A DNA stretch of 51,180 bases, taken from Chloroflexota bacterium (lineage in GTDB: Bacteria > Chloroflexota > Dehalococcoidia > Bin125). Of this stretch, positions 31,708-40,872 are shown piece after piece (position 1 is the stretch's first letter; each line of letters opens with the position of its first letter). The stretch is taken from NCBI GenBank assembly GCA_009838915.1, contig VXQT01000004.1:1-51180 (forward strand), in the 5' to 3' direction. The position numbers and the translations under genes were made by a program. The notes beneath the pieces were generated by a model. That model was not told the origin of the DNA. It saw only the letters and a program-made list of their open reading frames with translations, and did not search any database.

Positions 31708-33669
31708 TTAGCCCGCAGCGGCCGCTTCGGCGTCCTGACGGACCTTCTCGGCGACGTGTTGCGGTACCTGGTCATAGCGGTCGAACTGCCAGGTGAAGGT
31801 GCCTCGACCGCCGGTCATCGAGCGCAGGTCGGTCGCGTAGTGCAGGAACTCGGCCATCGGCCCCTCGGCGAGCACGACCGATGACCCGGGCGGCTCGTCG
31901 GCCGGTTCCATGCCCAGCACCCGCGCGCGGCGCGAGTTGAGGTCGCTGATGATGTCCCCGGTCGAGGACTCGGGCGCCGTGATGCGGAACGTCTGGATCG
32001 GCTCCAACAGGATTGGCCTCGCCGAAGAGACGCTCTCCTTGAGCGCCTGTGACGCCGCCAGCTTGAACGCCATCTCCGATGAGTCGACATCGTGGTGCTT
32101 GCCGTCGAAGAGCGTGACGCGCAGGTCGGTGAGCGGAAACACGCCGCGCGGCAAGGACTCGACGACACCTTTCTCGACCGCCGGGATGTAGTTGCGCGGA
32201 ACCGCGCCGCCGACGATTTCATCGCTGAACTCGAATCCGGCGCCGCGAGGCTGCGGCTCGACGCGTAGCGCCACGCGCGCATACTGTCCGCTGCCGCCGG
32301 TCTGCTTCTTGTGCAGGTACTCGGCCTGCCCGGTTGTGGTCACAGTCTCGCGGTACGGCACGCGGCGGTCCTTGATCTCGACCTCGACGTGGTACTTGCT
32401 GAACAGGCGTCCGGCCGAGAGCTGGACGTGAGACTCACTCAGCCCGCTGAGGATGGTCTCACCGGAGTCGCGGTCGCGTTCGATCTGCAGCGTCGGATCG
32501 CCCTCGACGAGTCTGGCCAGCGATGGTCCGAGTTTGTCCACATCGGCCTTGGTCTTCGGTTCGACGGCGGCGGCGAAGATCGGCAGCGGCATCGAAGGGG
32601 CAGGCACGATCAGTTGGGTCCCCTTGGTTCGCAGCGTGTTGAAGGTGGTGGTGTGCTGCAGCTTGGTCACCACGCCGATGTCGCCGGCGGACAGTTCGGA
32701 CGCGGCGGTGAGCGTCTTGCCCGAGGCTCGCGACAGTCCGGCCAGCCGCTCATCCTCACCGCTCTGCGCGTTGTCGAGATGCACATCGCTGCCAATCGAG
32801 CCGGACACGACGCGCAAGTATGACAGGCGTCCTACAAACTCGTCGGCGGTGGTCTTGAAGACGAACGCCGCCGCGTCGCCCGTGTCCTCGATTCCTTCGA
32901 CAATCGGCGGCGCTTCCGACGGGTCCGGGAACACCTCACCGAGCAGGCGCAGCAGCTCGATGGAGCCTACGCCGTTGACCGCCGAATTCGGCAGCACGGG
33001 GGCCAGCGAGCCAGCCAGGACCGCGGTCTTCAGCGCCGACCGCAGGTCGTCCTCCTCGATCGCCTCATCCTCCAGATAGAGCATCATCAAGTCTTCATCG
33101 GCTTCGACGATCTGCTCGATCAGGCCGTCGCGGCCTTCAGCGTCGGCGTCGCCAAGCACGTCAATCAGCTCACTGAAGGACGATTCGGAACCGTTGGGCA
33201 GGTAGAGCGGCTGGCACTCGGAGCCGAGAATCGACTGCACCGAGGCGAGCGCGTCTTCGAACGACGAATTGTCGCGGTCGAGCCGCGAAATGACCACAGC
33301 CCGGGGAATGCCTCGCTTGCCGGCCATCCGCCAGGCCGCCTCGGTGCCCACCTGGACGCCCGAGGCGGCGTCCACGACGACGATCACCGCGTCCACCACC
33401 GACATCGCGGCCACCAGCTCGCCGATGAAGTCGGCGTAGCCGGGCGCGTCGAGCAGGTTGAGTCGAACCCCCTCGTGTTCGAGCGACACCAACGAGGTCG
33501 AAATCGACATCCCGCGTTCCTGCTCCTCGGTGTCGTAATCCGAGATGGTGTTGCCGTCCTCCACACGACCCAGCCGCGTGGTCGCGCCAATCGCAAACGC
33601 CAGCGATTCGACCAGCGTCGTCTTCCCGGCGCCCTGGTGTCCTACCACTCCAACGTTGCGAACAGTCAT
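31708..33669 (-). CDS. Elongation factor G-like GTPase (EF-G-2 type)
   Basis: 653 aa with all five EF-G domains but shorter than canonical EF-G. P-loop GHQGAGKTTL, switch region EEQERGMSISTS and DAPGYADF are present. The guanine-specificity NKxD is replaced by SRLD (ISRLDRD), so nucleotide binding may be altered. Domain IV is recognisable (TGGSGQYARVALRVEP, ESLPRGVFPLTDLRVTLFDGKHHDVDSSEMAFKLAA) and domain V ends FTWQFDRYDQVP. Such paralogues may act in ribosome recycling or stress rather than elongation. ATG at 33669 has GAGAGGG upstream; an ATG seven codons earlier lacks a better site. Confidence 0.85.
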   Translation of the reverse strand: MTVRNVGVVGHQGAGKTTLVESLAFAIGATTRLGRVEDGNTISDYDTEEQERGMSISTSLVSLEHEGVRLNLLDAPGYADFIGELVAAMSVVDAVIVVVDAASGVQVGTEAAWRMAGKRGIPRAVVISRLDRDNSSFEDALASVQSILGSECQPLYLPNGSESSFSELIDVLGDADAEGRDGLIEQIVEADEDLMMLYLEDEAIEEDDLRSALKTAVLAGSLAPVLPNSAVNGVGSIELLRLLGEVFPDPSEAPPIVEGIEDTGDAAAFVFKTTADEFVGRLSYLRVVSGSIGSDVHLDNAQSGEDERLAGLSRASGKTLTAASELSAGDIGVVTKLQHTTTFNTLRTKGTQLIVPAPSMPLPIFAAAVEPKTKADVDKLGPSLARLVEGDPTLQIERDRDSGETILSGLSESHVQLSAGRLFSKYHVEVEIKDRRVPYRETVTTTGQAEYLHKKQTGGSGQYARVALRVEPQPRGAGFEFSDEIVGGAVPRNYIPAVEKGVVESLPRGVFPLTDLRVTLFDGKHHDVDSSEMAFKLAASQALKESVSSARPILLEPIQTFRITAPESSTGDIISDLNSRRARVLGMEPADEPPGSSVVLAEGPMAEFLHYATDLRSMTGGRGTFTWQFDRYDQVPQHVAEKVRQDAEAAAAG

Positions 33670-33792
33670 GGTGACAACCCTCTCAACCAACTCCGAAGCG
33701 TCGCGCCGAATCTGATTCAGGCTAACGGATGCAACCGCCCGCGCCGCCGCTGACGACAGACCCGTCAGTCCGCTGTAGACGCCGAGGAACGG

Positions 33793-35517
33793 CTACCCGT
33801 CCGAGCTGCTCACCGACAGATCCAGGATCTCCAGCTCGGGTCGCCCGCTGAGACCGCGCCGCAGCCGCCAGACGAGATCGACTTGCGACTGAACCGCCGC
33901 TGCCGCCTTGCCCAGCCGCCAGCCGATCGCCGACCAGCCCTCCAGATCGAGTCGCAGGTGCGCCCCGTCCTGGCCCACGGTCTTGACGCCGCGCACGTCG
34001 ACGCCGTTGCTGAGAAACACCGGCGCAGGATTGCCCTCACCAAAGGGCGCTAGGCGTTCGATCCAGTGGACAATCCCCGGCGTCAAGGCCGTGAGCGGAA
34101 CCTGGGCATTGATGTCCATCCGACCTTCCAGCGCGGCCCACGCGCCGGCGTCGCCGGCGTCGAGTTGCGACTGGGCCGACTCGTTGAAGCGCGCGACCAA
34201 AGCGCCCATGTGCTGCGGCAGCGCGGAGAATCCCGCCGCCATCGCGTGCCCGCCGCCTCGGATCAACAGTTCGCGGGCGCCGTCGAGCATCCGCACGAGA
34301 TCGAATCCGGCGGCGCTGCGGCCCGACGCCCGCGCTTCGCCGTCGACCAGCGACCAGGCGAACGCCGGCCTCGACCACTGGTCGGCCAGTCGTCCGGCCA
34401 CGATGCCGACGATTCCGTGGTGCAGCTCCTCGCCGCCGACGAACAGGACCAGCGGCGCTTGACCGGCAGGATCGAGCTGGCGCTCAATCTGCGACTGCGC
34501 TTCCTTCATCGCCTCGTCGGTCAAACGTCTGCGCTGGTCGTTGAGTTGATTGAGCCGGCCGGCCAGTTCGCGGGCTGCGTCGCGATCCCGCTCCATCAGC
34601 ATCTCCAACGCAAGCGAGGCATCGTCGAGCCTGCCGGCGGCGTTGATCCTCGGCGCGAGTTGAAAGCCGATGGTCTCCGTGTCAATCGGCGCCCGGCTGC
34701 GCCCCGACTGAAGCAGGCTGCGCAATCCGGGACGTTCGGTCGCCTGCAACGCCCGCAGGCCCTGGTGCACGATCCAGCGATTCTCACCGCGCAGCGGCAC
34801 GACATCGGCGACGGTTGACATCGCGGCCAGATCCAGCCAGCGGCGCTGGTCCGCCGGGGACTGCATCCGTTCCGCTACGGCGTGCGCGAATCGATATGCG
34901 AGCCCGCCGGTCGACAGCTCCGAGAGCGGGTGACCGGACGGAGCGAGCTTGGGAGTCACGATGGCGTTCGCCTCCGGCAGGACGTCGGCCGGTTCGTGGT
35001 GATCGAGCACGATCACGTCCATGCCGTGCTGTTCGCGCGCGGCGGCGATCTCGTTCAGCGCGGTGATGCCGCAGTCGGCGGTGATCAGCATCTGTGCGCC
35101 GTCCGACGCCAGCTGCGCCAGCGCCGCATCCTGGATGCCGTAGCCCTCGCGCTCGCGGTGGGGGATGAACGGCCGCGCGTCGATGCCGACTTCGCGCAGC
35201 GCCTCGGTCAGAATCGCGGTCCCGGTGATACCGTCCACGTCGTAGTCGCCGTAGATCGCCACCGCCTCTCCGCGCTGGGCAGCGAGCGCTACCCGCTCAA
35301 TCGCCTCATCCCACTGTCCCAGCACCGACGCATCGGCGGGCTGATACCAGTCGGGGTTGAGGAACTCCTGGGCCGCCGGCACGGTGTCAACGCCGCGCCG
35401 CCGGAGCAGGCGGCCGACGAACGAGGGAGCGTCCAGCCCCTCGATTGGCGGAGCGTCGTGTGGTTCGGCGATTCGCCAGGTCCGTCCGAGCCAGCCGTCC
35501 GTTCGCTCACGCACCAC
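33793..35517 (-). CDS. recJ: Single-stranded-DNA-specific exonuclease RecJ
   Basis: 574 aa. DHH-family metal motifs: AIYGDYDVDGITGTA, ITADCGI, VLDHHEP, then AAMSTVADVVPL. DHHA1 nucleic-acid-binding domain has GGEELHHGIVGIVAGRLADQWSRPAFAWSLVDGEARASGRSAAGFDLVRML and GGGHAMAAGFS. An OB-like C-terminal domain follows. RecJ degrades single-stranded DNA 5' to 3' in recombination and mismatch repair. GTG start. It is 40 bases downstream of fabF on the same strand. Confidence 0.95.
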   Translation of the reverse strand: MVRERTDGWLGRTWRIAEPHDAPPIEGLDAPSFVGRLLRRRGVDTVPAAQEFLNPDWYQPADASVLGQWDEAIERVALAAQRGEAVAIYGDYDVDGITGTAILTEALREVGIDARPFIPHREREGYGIQDAALAQLASDGAQMLITADCGITALNEIAAAREQHGMDVIVLDHHEPADVLPEANAIVTPKLAPSGHPLSELSTGGLAYRFAHAVAERMQSPADQRRWLDLAAMSTVADVVPLRGENRWIVHQGLRALQATERPGLRSLLQSGRSRAPIDTETIGFQLAPRINAAGRLDDASLALEMLMERDRDAARELAGRLNQLNDQRRRLTDEAMKEAQSQIERQLDPAGQAPLVLFVGGEELHHGIVGIVAGRLADQWSRPAFAWSLVDGEARASGRSAAGFDLVRMLDGARELLIRGGGHAMAAGFSALPQHMGALVARFNESAQSQLDAGDAGAWAALEGRMDINAQVPLTALTPGIVHWIERLAPFGEGNPAPVFLSNGVDVRGVKTVGQDGAHLRLDLEGWSAIGWRLGKAAAAVQSQVDLVWRLRRGLSGRPELEILDLSVSSSDG

Positions 35518-35557
35518 GAATAGTGCCCCTGTCCGGCTTGGAGTCGAGCGGCTCGGC

Positions 35558-36799
35558 TCAGCCTTCCCAACGCTTGAAGACGAGACAGGCGTTGTGGCCG
35601 CCGAAGCCCATCGAGTTGGAAAGCGCGACGCGAACCTCGCGTTCGCGGCAAACGTTGGGCGTGTAGTCGAGGTCGCAGTCCGGATCGGGATGATCGAGAT
35701 TGATCGTCGGAGGGATCACGCCGGACCGGATCGCTTCGACCGTCGCTACGGCCTCGACCGCGCCCGCGGCTCCCAACAGGTGGCCGGTCATCGACTTGGT
35801 CGAGGAGATCGACAGGCCGTAGGCCGACTCGCCGAAGACGCTCTTGATCGCCATGGTCTCGAACTTGTCATTGAGCGGCGTCGACGTGCCGTGCGCATTG
35901 ATGTAGTCGACCTCGGACGGCGCGATGTCGGAGCGCTCCAGCGCCAGTGACATGGCGCGGACGCCGCCGTCGCCGCCCTCAGCCGGTTGCGTGATGTGAT
36001 AGGCGTCGCCGACCGACCCGTAGCCGCACATTTCGGCAATGATCTCCGCGCCGCGCGCAACGGCGTGCTCCGCCCGCTCGAGGACCAGCACCGCCGCGCC
36101 CTCGCCCATCACGAATCCGTCGCGTTCGACGTCGAAGGGACGCGACGCGGCAGCGGGGTCTTCGTTGCGGCCCGAGAGCGCGCGAGCCGAAGCAAACCCG
36201 GCCACGGCCATTTCGCAGAGCGGGGCCTCCGCCCCGCCGACCACCATCACGTCGGCCTCGTTGCGGCGAATCGTCTCGGCTGCCAGGCCGAAGGCATCGG
36301 CCGCCGAGGAGCAGGCCGACATCGGCGCGAGATTCGGTCCCCGCGCCTGCAACGCAATCGAGACTTGTCCTGATCCCATGTTCGGCAGCATCATCGGCAC
36401 GGCGAACGGCGACACCCGGTCGGGGCCGCGCGAGTCGAGGATGCGGAATTGCTCCTGGGTCGTGGTGATTCCGCCGATACCGGTGCCAATCATCACGCCG
36501 ACCCGGTCGGAACCGTCGAACCCGCTGTCGAATCCAGCGTCGGCGGCCGCCTCGTGCGAGGCCACGATGGCGAACTGCGAGTAGCGATCCATGCGCCGCG
36601 CGTCCTTGCGCGCCATGTACTCTTCGGGCTTCCAGTCCGACACTTCGGCCGCGATCCGCACTGAGAGGCGCGATGGGTCGAAAATGGAGATCGTCTTGAC
36701 GCCCGAACGTCCCGCAACCAGGGAATCCCAGGTCTCCGCCGCCGTCGCCCCCACTGCCGTGACCGCGCCCATCCCCGTCACCACGATGCGCTCGTCCAT
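35558..36799 (-). CDS. fabF: Beta-ketoacyl-ACP synthase II
   Basis: 413 aa. The Cys nucleophile is in MSACSSAADAFG, the two His are in NAHGTSTPLND and KSMTGHLLGAAGAVEA, and GGGTG-type ending FGGHNACLVF is present. It condenses malonyl-ACP with acyl-ACP in fatty acid elongation. Full length with ATG start. It precedes recJ; acpS is encoded 3 kb away on the same strand. Confidence 0.95.
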   Translation of the reverse strand: MDERIVVTGMGAVTAVGATAAETWDSLVAGRSGVKTISIFDPSRLSVRIAAEVSDWKPEEYMARKDARRMDRYSQFAIVASHEAAADAGFDSGFDGSDRVGVMIGTGIGGITTTQEQFRILDSRGPDRVSPFAVPMMLPNMGSGQVSIALQARGPNLAPMSACSSAADAFGLAAETIRRNEADVMVVGGAEAPLCEMAVAGFASARALSGRNEDPAAASRPFDVERDGFVMGEGAAVLVLERAEHAVARGAEIIAEMCGYGSVGDAYHITQPAEGGDGGVRAMSLALERSDIAPSEVDYINAHGTSTPLNDKFETMAIKSVFGESAYGLSISSTKSMTGHLLGAAGAVEAVATVEAIRSGVIPPTINLDHPDPDCDLDYTPNVCREREVRVALSNSMGFGGHNACLVFKRWEG

Positions 36800-36952
36800 G
36801 AGATCCCCCGTGTGTACTGCTGCCTCAGCCTACCCCGTGGGGGCGTTTGAAGTACCGCAACAGACGCGGGGGGAACCTCACGACCGAGCCCAAGCATCGC
36901 CCAGGCGGATGCCTCCGGCTGATAGTCGGGCCCAAGTCACCGACACTGCAGA

Positions 36953-37357
36953 TCAGCCGCCGGCAGCGGCCTGACCCTGGAGGTCGTGCTCGTACCACTC
37001 CGCGGTCTCTTCGCCGGGTTCGGGCAGCACCATCCCGCCCTCCATCGTCCAGCTCGCCGGACCCTCGGTGATTCGCCCGCTGAAGTCTGCTTCAGCCACG
37101 CCCGTGATCTCACGGAAGGCGCTCATCAGGTCGTTCAGCAACTCGGCCTTGACCTCTTCCGAGCGGCCCGCGCGGTTGCCGCCGTCGAGGAAGAACGGCG
37201 TCTCCCAGCGGTCGTCCGCCTCGTCAAACACCACGTGGACGAAACTGCGCGGTGCGCCTGTGTTCCCGCAGTGAATGTCGGTAAACGCCTTGGCGACCGC
37301 AGCCCGCTGGTCGTACGACACGGAGTCCTTCGGCACGACGCATCGGTAAAACGGCAT
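36953..37357 (-). CDS. Tautomerase-superfamily protein, cis-CaaD-like
   Basis: 134 aa. After Met the chain begins with Pro (PFYRC), the catalytic Pro1 of the superfamily. Relative to cis-3-chloroacrylic acid dehalogenase, His28 is at the same number (FTDIHCGNTG), the two Arg are kept in NRAGRS, and a Glu is near WTMEGG. The Tyr103 equivalent is not evident. The closing MVLPEPGEETAEWYEHD also matches that family. Possible activities are hydration of 3-haloacrylates or related acids, or decarboxylation of malonate semialdehyde. It is followed, by transcription order, by nothing close; a second tautomerase-like gene lies 54 bases upstream. Confidence 0.75.
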   Translation of the reverse strand: MPFYRCVVPKDSVSYDQRAAVAKAFTDIHCGNTGAPRSFVHVVFDEADDRWETPFFLDGGNRAGRSEEVKAELLNDLMSAFREITGVAEADFSGRITEGPASWTMEGGMVLPEPGEETAEWYEHDLQGQAAAGG

Positions 37358-37411
37358 AGGGGACTTCCTCTCTCGTGATCGGGAGTTTCAGGGCTATGTT
37401 ACCGGCCGCAA

Positions 37412-37738
37412 TCACGCATCGCGAGCGGACACGACCAACTCGTCGACTGTACAGCCGCTGATCTCCATCCACATATCGCAGATTCCACGCATCAGCTCCT
37501 CGCGCACGTCCTGCGTCACGCCGCCGCCGATGCTGCCGTTGACCAGCGACGTGGTCGACGGCTCGCCGCCGCGAAATCCGAATCCTGATGGAATGTCGCT
37601 AAAGCTCACCGGGATATCGTCGGGCGACTCTCCGAGCACGCCTTTGGTCACCTGGCGCAATCCATCGGCCAGACGCTCCCGGGTCGCCTCGTCAATCTGA
37701 CCCTCCTGCATCGTGCAGCGAAAACTGACCTTGCTCAT
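37412..37738 (-). CDS. Tautomerase-like protein lacking the N-terminal proline
   Basis: 108 aa from the ATG at 37738 (GGAGGATC upstream). The beta-alpha-beta pattern VSFRCTMQEGQIDEATRERLADGLRQVTKGVLG and VREELMRGICDMWMEISG resembles the 4-oxalocrotonate tautomerase superfamily. The residue after Met is Ser, not Pro, so it cannot use the usual Pro1 chemistry. With the neighbouring Pro1 protein it might form a hetero-oligomer, as in CaaD, or act as a non-enzymatic partner. Family membership is by pattern and is not secure. Confidence 0.5.
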   Translation of the reverse strand: MSKVSFRCTMQEGQIDEATRERLADGLRQVTKGVLGESPDDIPVSFSDIPSGFGFRGGEPSTTSLVNGSIGGGVTQDVREELMRGICDMWMEISGCTVDELVVSARDA

Positions 37739-37775
37739 CGGATCCTCCTGCCTGGCTCGTTCCTCATCGTAGGGT

Positions 37776-39470
37776 TTACTGTTGCCCGCCCAGCAGACCC
37801 TCGAGTCCGCCGCCGAGGCCGCCCTGACCAGCCATCTGGCCGAGGCTGCCCAGGTCGCCCATGCCGCCGCCGAGCCCGGCGGCGAAGCCGCCCATCGACG
37901 GAGCCTCGACCGGCTCCTCGCCGGCCAACGACCGCGCGGCCATCGCCAGTTGATCGGCCACATCGCCTGCGGTCACACCGATCGATCCGTGCTGTCGGGC
38001 CGCCCGATTGCCTGCGTCGCCGTGCAGGTAGACGCCCAGCGTCGCCGCGTCGAACGGACTGACGCCCTGCGCAATCAATGCGCCGATCGCTCCGCTCAGC
38101 ACATCGCCAGTACCGGCAGTGGCCAACGCCGGCTGCGCGACCTCGGAGACCCGCGCGCGGCGATCGGGCGCGGCGACAATCGTGTTCGCGCCCTTAAGCA
38201 CCACGTGACATCCCCACTCGGCGGCGCTGTCGCGGGACAGCGTCAATCTCCGGCCCTGAACATCGTCCGTCGACAGCCCGGTCAAGCGTCCCATCTCGCC
38301 CGGATGCGGCGTCAGCACGACCGGCGCGACCGCATCGGCCAGCCCGGAGACATCCGCCGCCAACAGATTCAGTCCGTCGGCGTCGACAACGACACCACGG
38401 ACGGCTGCGACCTCTTCCGAGATCAGGAAACGGCGAACGAAGACGCCGCTGTGATCGTGCTGTCCGAATCCGCATCCCAGGACGACCGCGTCCACGCCGG
38501 GCAACTCGTCGCGCACGACCTCCCAGGCCGCGTGTCCGGAGATCACCCCGGCATCGTGCTCGGGCAACGGCAGCAGCGTCGCCTCCGGCAGCGCGGCGAT
38601 CAGGTGCAGGGCGATTGACTCCGGCGCCGCAATCGTGACCAGCCCCGCCCCCGCCCGATACGCGCCCCGCGCCGCCAGCAGCGCCGCGCCGGGATATCGG
38701 GTCGAACCGGCGATGACCAGCACGCGGCCAAACGTGCCCTTGTGCGCGTCGGGTGCTCGCACCGGCAGCAACGCCCGAGCCGCCCGACGTTCGAGCACCT
38801 CGGTCTGCAGATCGTCGTCCAGGCCTGGGGGAATGCCGATATCTACGTGCTGAACCGACCCCGCCGCGCCTGCTCCCGGCTGCATGTAAAGCCCAACCTT
38901 GGGCGCATGGAAGGTGACGGTTTCGTCGGCGGCCACCGCCAGCGGATCGAGCCGCCCGCTGTCCGCGTCGAGGCCGGTGGGCAAGTCGACGGCGACCAGC
39001 TTGGGTTTGACCGTCCGTTCGCGCACGGCCGCCAGCCGCTGCATGATCTCGGCCAGGTCGCCTTCGATTTGCCGCGACGACCCGGTGCCAAGCAGCGCAT
39101 CAACGATCGCCTCCGCGCCCGACAGCAACGCCTCCAGCGCCTCGAAGTCCTCATCGTCCGACGCCGCGCCGCAGGGCACGCCCTGCTCCACGGTCTGCGT
39201 CCATTGCGCGTCCGAGCGCTCGCGCAGCGCGTAGACCCGCACCTGCGCTCCCCACTCGTGCAAATGCCGCGCAGCGACCAGGCCGTCGCCGCCGTTGTTG
39301 CCCGGTCCGACGAGCACGGCAATGCGCCGATCCTCCAACGATCCGAGCTGCATCCAGATCTCTTGCGCAACCGCCAGACCTGCGTTCTCCATCAGGGTGT
39401 CGGTCGAGACGCTGGCGGACTCCGCCCGCTGTTCCAGCTCGCGCATCTCGGCCGAGGTCAACAGTTTCAT
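37776..39470 (-). CDS. nnr: Bifunctional NAD(P)H-hydrate epimerase/dehydratase
   Basis: 564 aa. The N-terminal YjeF epimerase half (about 1-225) has VLVGPGNNGGDGLVAARHL and DALLGTG. The C-terminal ADP/ATP-dependent dehydratase half (about 235-520) has HKGTFGRVLVIAGSTRYPGAALLAARGAYRAGAGLV, VLTPHPGEMGRL and the nucleotide motif TAGTGDVLSGAIGALIAQG. It repairs damaged NAD(P)H hydrates. The last 40 residues are a Gly/Leu/Met-rich tail (GGFAAGLGGGMGDLGSLGQM), unusual for the family. It lies 38 bases after acpS, a common pairing. Confidence 0.92.
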   Translation of the reverse strand: MKLLTSAEMRELEQRAESASVSTDTLMENAGLAVAQEIWMQLGSLEDRRIAVLVGPGNNGGDGLVAARHLHEWGAQVRVYALRERSDAQWTQTVEQGVPCGAASDDEDFEALEALLSGAEAIVDALLGTGSSRQIEGDLAEIMQRLAAVRERTVKPKLVAVDLPTGLDADSGRLDPLAVAADETVTFHAPKVGLYMQPGAGAAGSVQHVDIGIPPGLDDDLQTEVLERRAARALLPVRAPDAHKGTFGRVLVIAGSTRYPGAALLAARGAYRAGAGLVTIAAPESIALHLIAALPEATLLPLPEHDAGVISGHAAWEVVRDELPGVDAVVLGCGFGQHDHSGVFVRRFLISEEVAAVRGVVVDADGLNLLAADVSGLADAVAPVVLTPHPGEMGRLTGLSTDDVQGRRLTLSRDSAAEWGCHVVLKGANTIVAAPDRRARVSEVAQPALATAGTGDVLSGAIGALIAQGVSPFDAATLGVYLHGDAGNRAARQHGSIGVTAGDVADQLAMAARSLAGEEPVEAPSMGGFAAGLGGGMGDLGSLGQMAGQGGLGGGLEGLLGGQQ

Positions 39471-39508
39471 CGTGATACTCCAGCTAGAAGTCGGCAGCGA
39501 TCGAATCG

Positions 39509-39892
39509 CTACGTCCGCGTCCGCGGTTGTCCGACCGCGAAGGCGCAGACCATGTGCTTCTCGTGAGTCAGGCTAATCTCGATGCGTTCGAGGCCAATCT
39601 CCCGCGCGCGCTGCCGCGCGCCGCCGTGCAGGATGACGATTGGCTTGCCGCGCGCGTTGGCCAGGATTTCGATTTCCTTCCACTTCACGCCGCGTACGCC
39701 GGTGCCCAGGCACTTCATCACTGCCTCCTTGCCGGCAAACCGGACCGCCATCTCGGCCACGCGACTGCCGCAGTAGTCGCGCTCGCGGTCGGTCAGGATT
39801 CGTTGGGGAAAGCGCTCGGGATGCCGATTGAGCACGCTTTCGAAGCGCTCGATCAACAGCAGGTCCACGCCGCAGGTCAGGTCTCCGAACAT
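39509..39892 (-). CDS. acpS: Holo-[acyl-carrier-protein] synthase
   Basis: 127 aa. CGVDLLLIERFESVLNRHPERFPQRILTDRERDYC carries the metal-binding Asp of the first motif, and RFAGKEAVMKCLGTGVRGVKWKEIEI is the second. SLTHEKHMVCAFAV ends the fold. It transfers phosphopantetheine from CoA to ACP, supporting fabF. ATG at 39892 gives the usual length; the longer upstream frame runs into folD. Confidence 0.93.
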   Translation of the reverse strand: MFGDLTCGVDLLLIERFESVLNRHPERFPQRILTDRERDYCGSRVAEMAVRFAGKEAVMKCLGTGVRGVKWKEIEILANARGKPIVILHGGARQRAREIGLERIEISLTHEKHMVCAFAVGQPRTRT

Positions 39893-39965
39893 CAAGTCGC
39901 AGCGTATCAACGTCCGTTGCCGGCCAGTCCCATGCAGCACTCCGGCTCTGGCGTACGCTGACCGC

Positions 39966-40862
39966 ATGACGGCCACCATCATCGACGGCGCGGCAATCGC
40001 CGCCGGCATCCGCGAGGCGCTGGCCCGGCAGGTCGAAGACATGATCCTGCGTGGGTTGCTGCCCCACCTGGCCGTACTGCTCGTCGGCGACGATCCCGCA
40101 TCCGCTTCCTACGTGCGAGGCAAGGAGCGCGCCGGCGAGCAAACCGGGATCAAGGTCGTGATCCACCGGATTGAGCCTGGCTTCGATCCCGAGCAGACCG
40201 AGCGCCGCGTCCGCGACCGGATCGAGTTGCTCAACGCCGACGCCGATGTGCACGGCATCATCCTCCAGCTGCCACTCCCCGATGGCGTCGACTCCGACGC
40301 GCTGCTCGACCGCATCGACCCGTTCAAGGACGTTGACGGTCTGCATCCCACCAACCAGGGACGGATCATTCAGGGGCGCGAGCGATACCTGCCGGCCACA
40401 CCGCACGGCGTGCAGCAGCTCCTCGTGCGCAGCGGCGCGGATCCGAGCGGCAAGCGAGTGGCTATTGTCGGACGCAGCAGACTCGTTGGTATGCCGCTCG
40501 CGGCCATGCTGGCGCAGAAGCGGCAGGGGGCCAACGCGACCGTGACTGTCTGCCATACCAACACGCCCGAACTCGCCAATGTCACACGCCAGGCCGACAT
40601 CCTGATCGCCGCTGCGGGACGACCACAGACGGTCACCGCAGACATGGTGCGGCCGGGCGCGACAGTGATTGACGTGGGCATCAACCGCGTAGAAGACGAC
40701 TCGCGCAAGCGCGGTTACCGACTGGTCGGAGATGTCGAGTTCGAGTCCGTCAGCCAGGTCGCCGGGGCGCTCACGCCGGTACCAGGCGGCGTCGGCCCAA
40801 TGACGGTCGCGATGCTGCTCAACAACGTGACCAGGGCCGCACGAATCTCGCAACAGCGCTAG
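39966..40862 (+). CDS. folD: Methylenetetrahydrofolate dehydrogenase/cyclohydrolase
   Basis: 298 aa. ASYVRGKERAGEQTGI carries the cyclohydrolase Lys, ILQLPLPDGVD and HPTNQGRI are conserved, and the NADP site is IVGRSRLVGMPLAAML. VAGALTPVPGGVGPMTVAMLLNN ends the protein. It interconverts methylene-, methenyl- and formyl-tetrahydrofolate, and so could take up C1 units linked to formyl-CoA metabolism. It is divergent from acpS, with 73 bases between their starts. Confidence 0.95.
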   Translation: MTATIIDGAAIAAGIREALARQVEDMILRGLLPHLAVLLVGDDPASASYVRGKERAGEQTGIKVVIHRIEPGFDPEQTERRVRDRIELLNADADVHGIILQLPLPDGVDSDALLDRIDPFKDVDGLHPTNQGRIIQGRERYLPATPHGVQQLLVRSGADPSGKRVAIVGRSRLVGMPLAAMLAQKRQGANATVTVCHTNTPELANVTRQADILIAAAGRPQTVTADMVRPGATVIDVGINRVEDDSRKRGYRLVGDVEFESVSQVAGALTPVPGGVGPMTVAMLLNNVTRAARISQQR

Positions 40863-40872
40863 CTGGCGCGCC

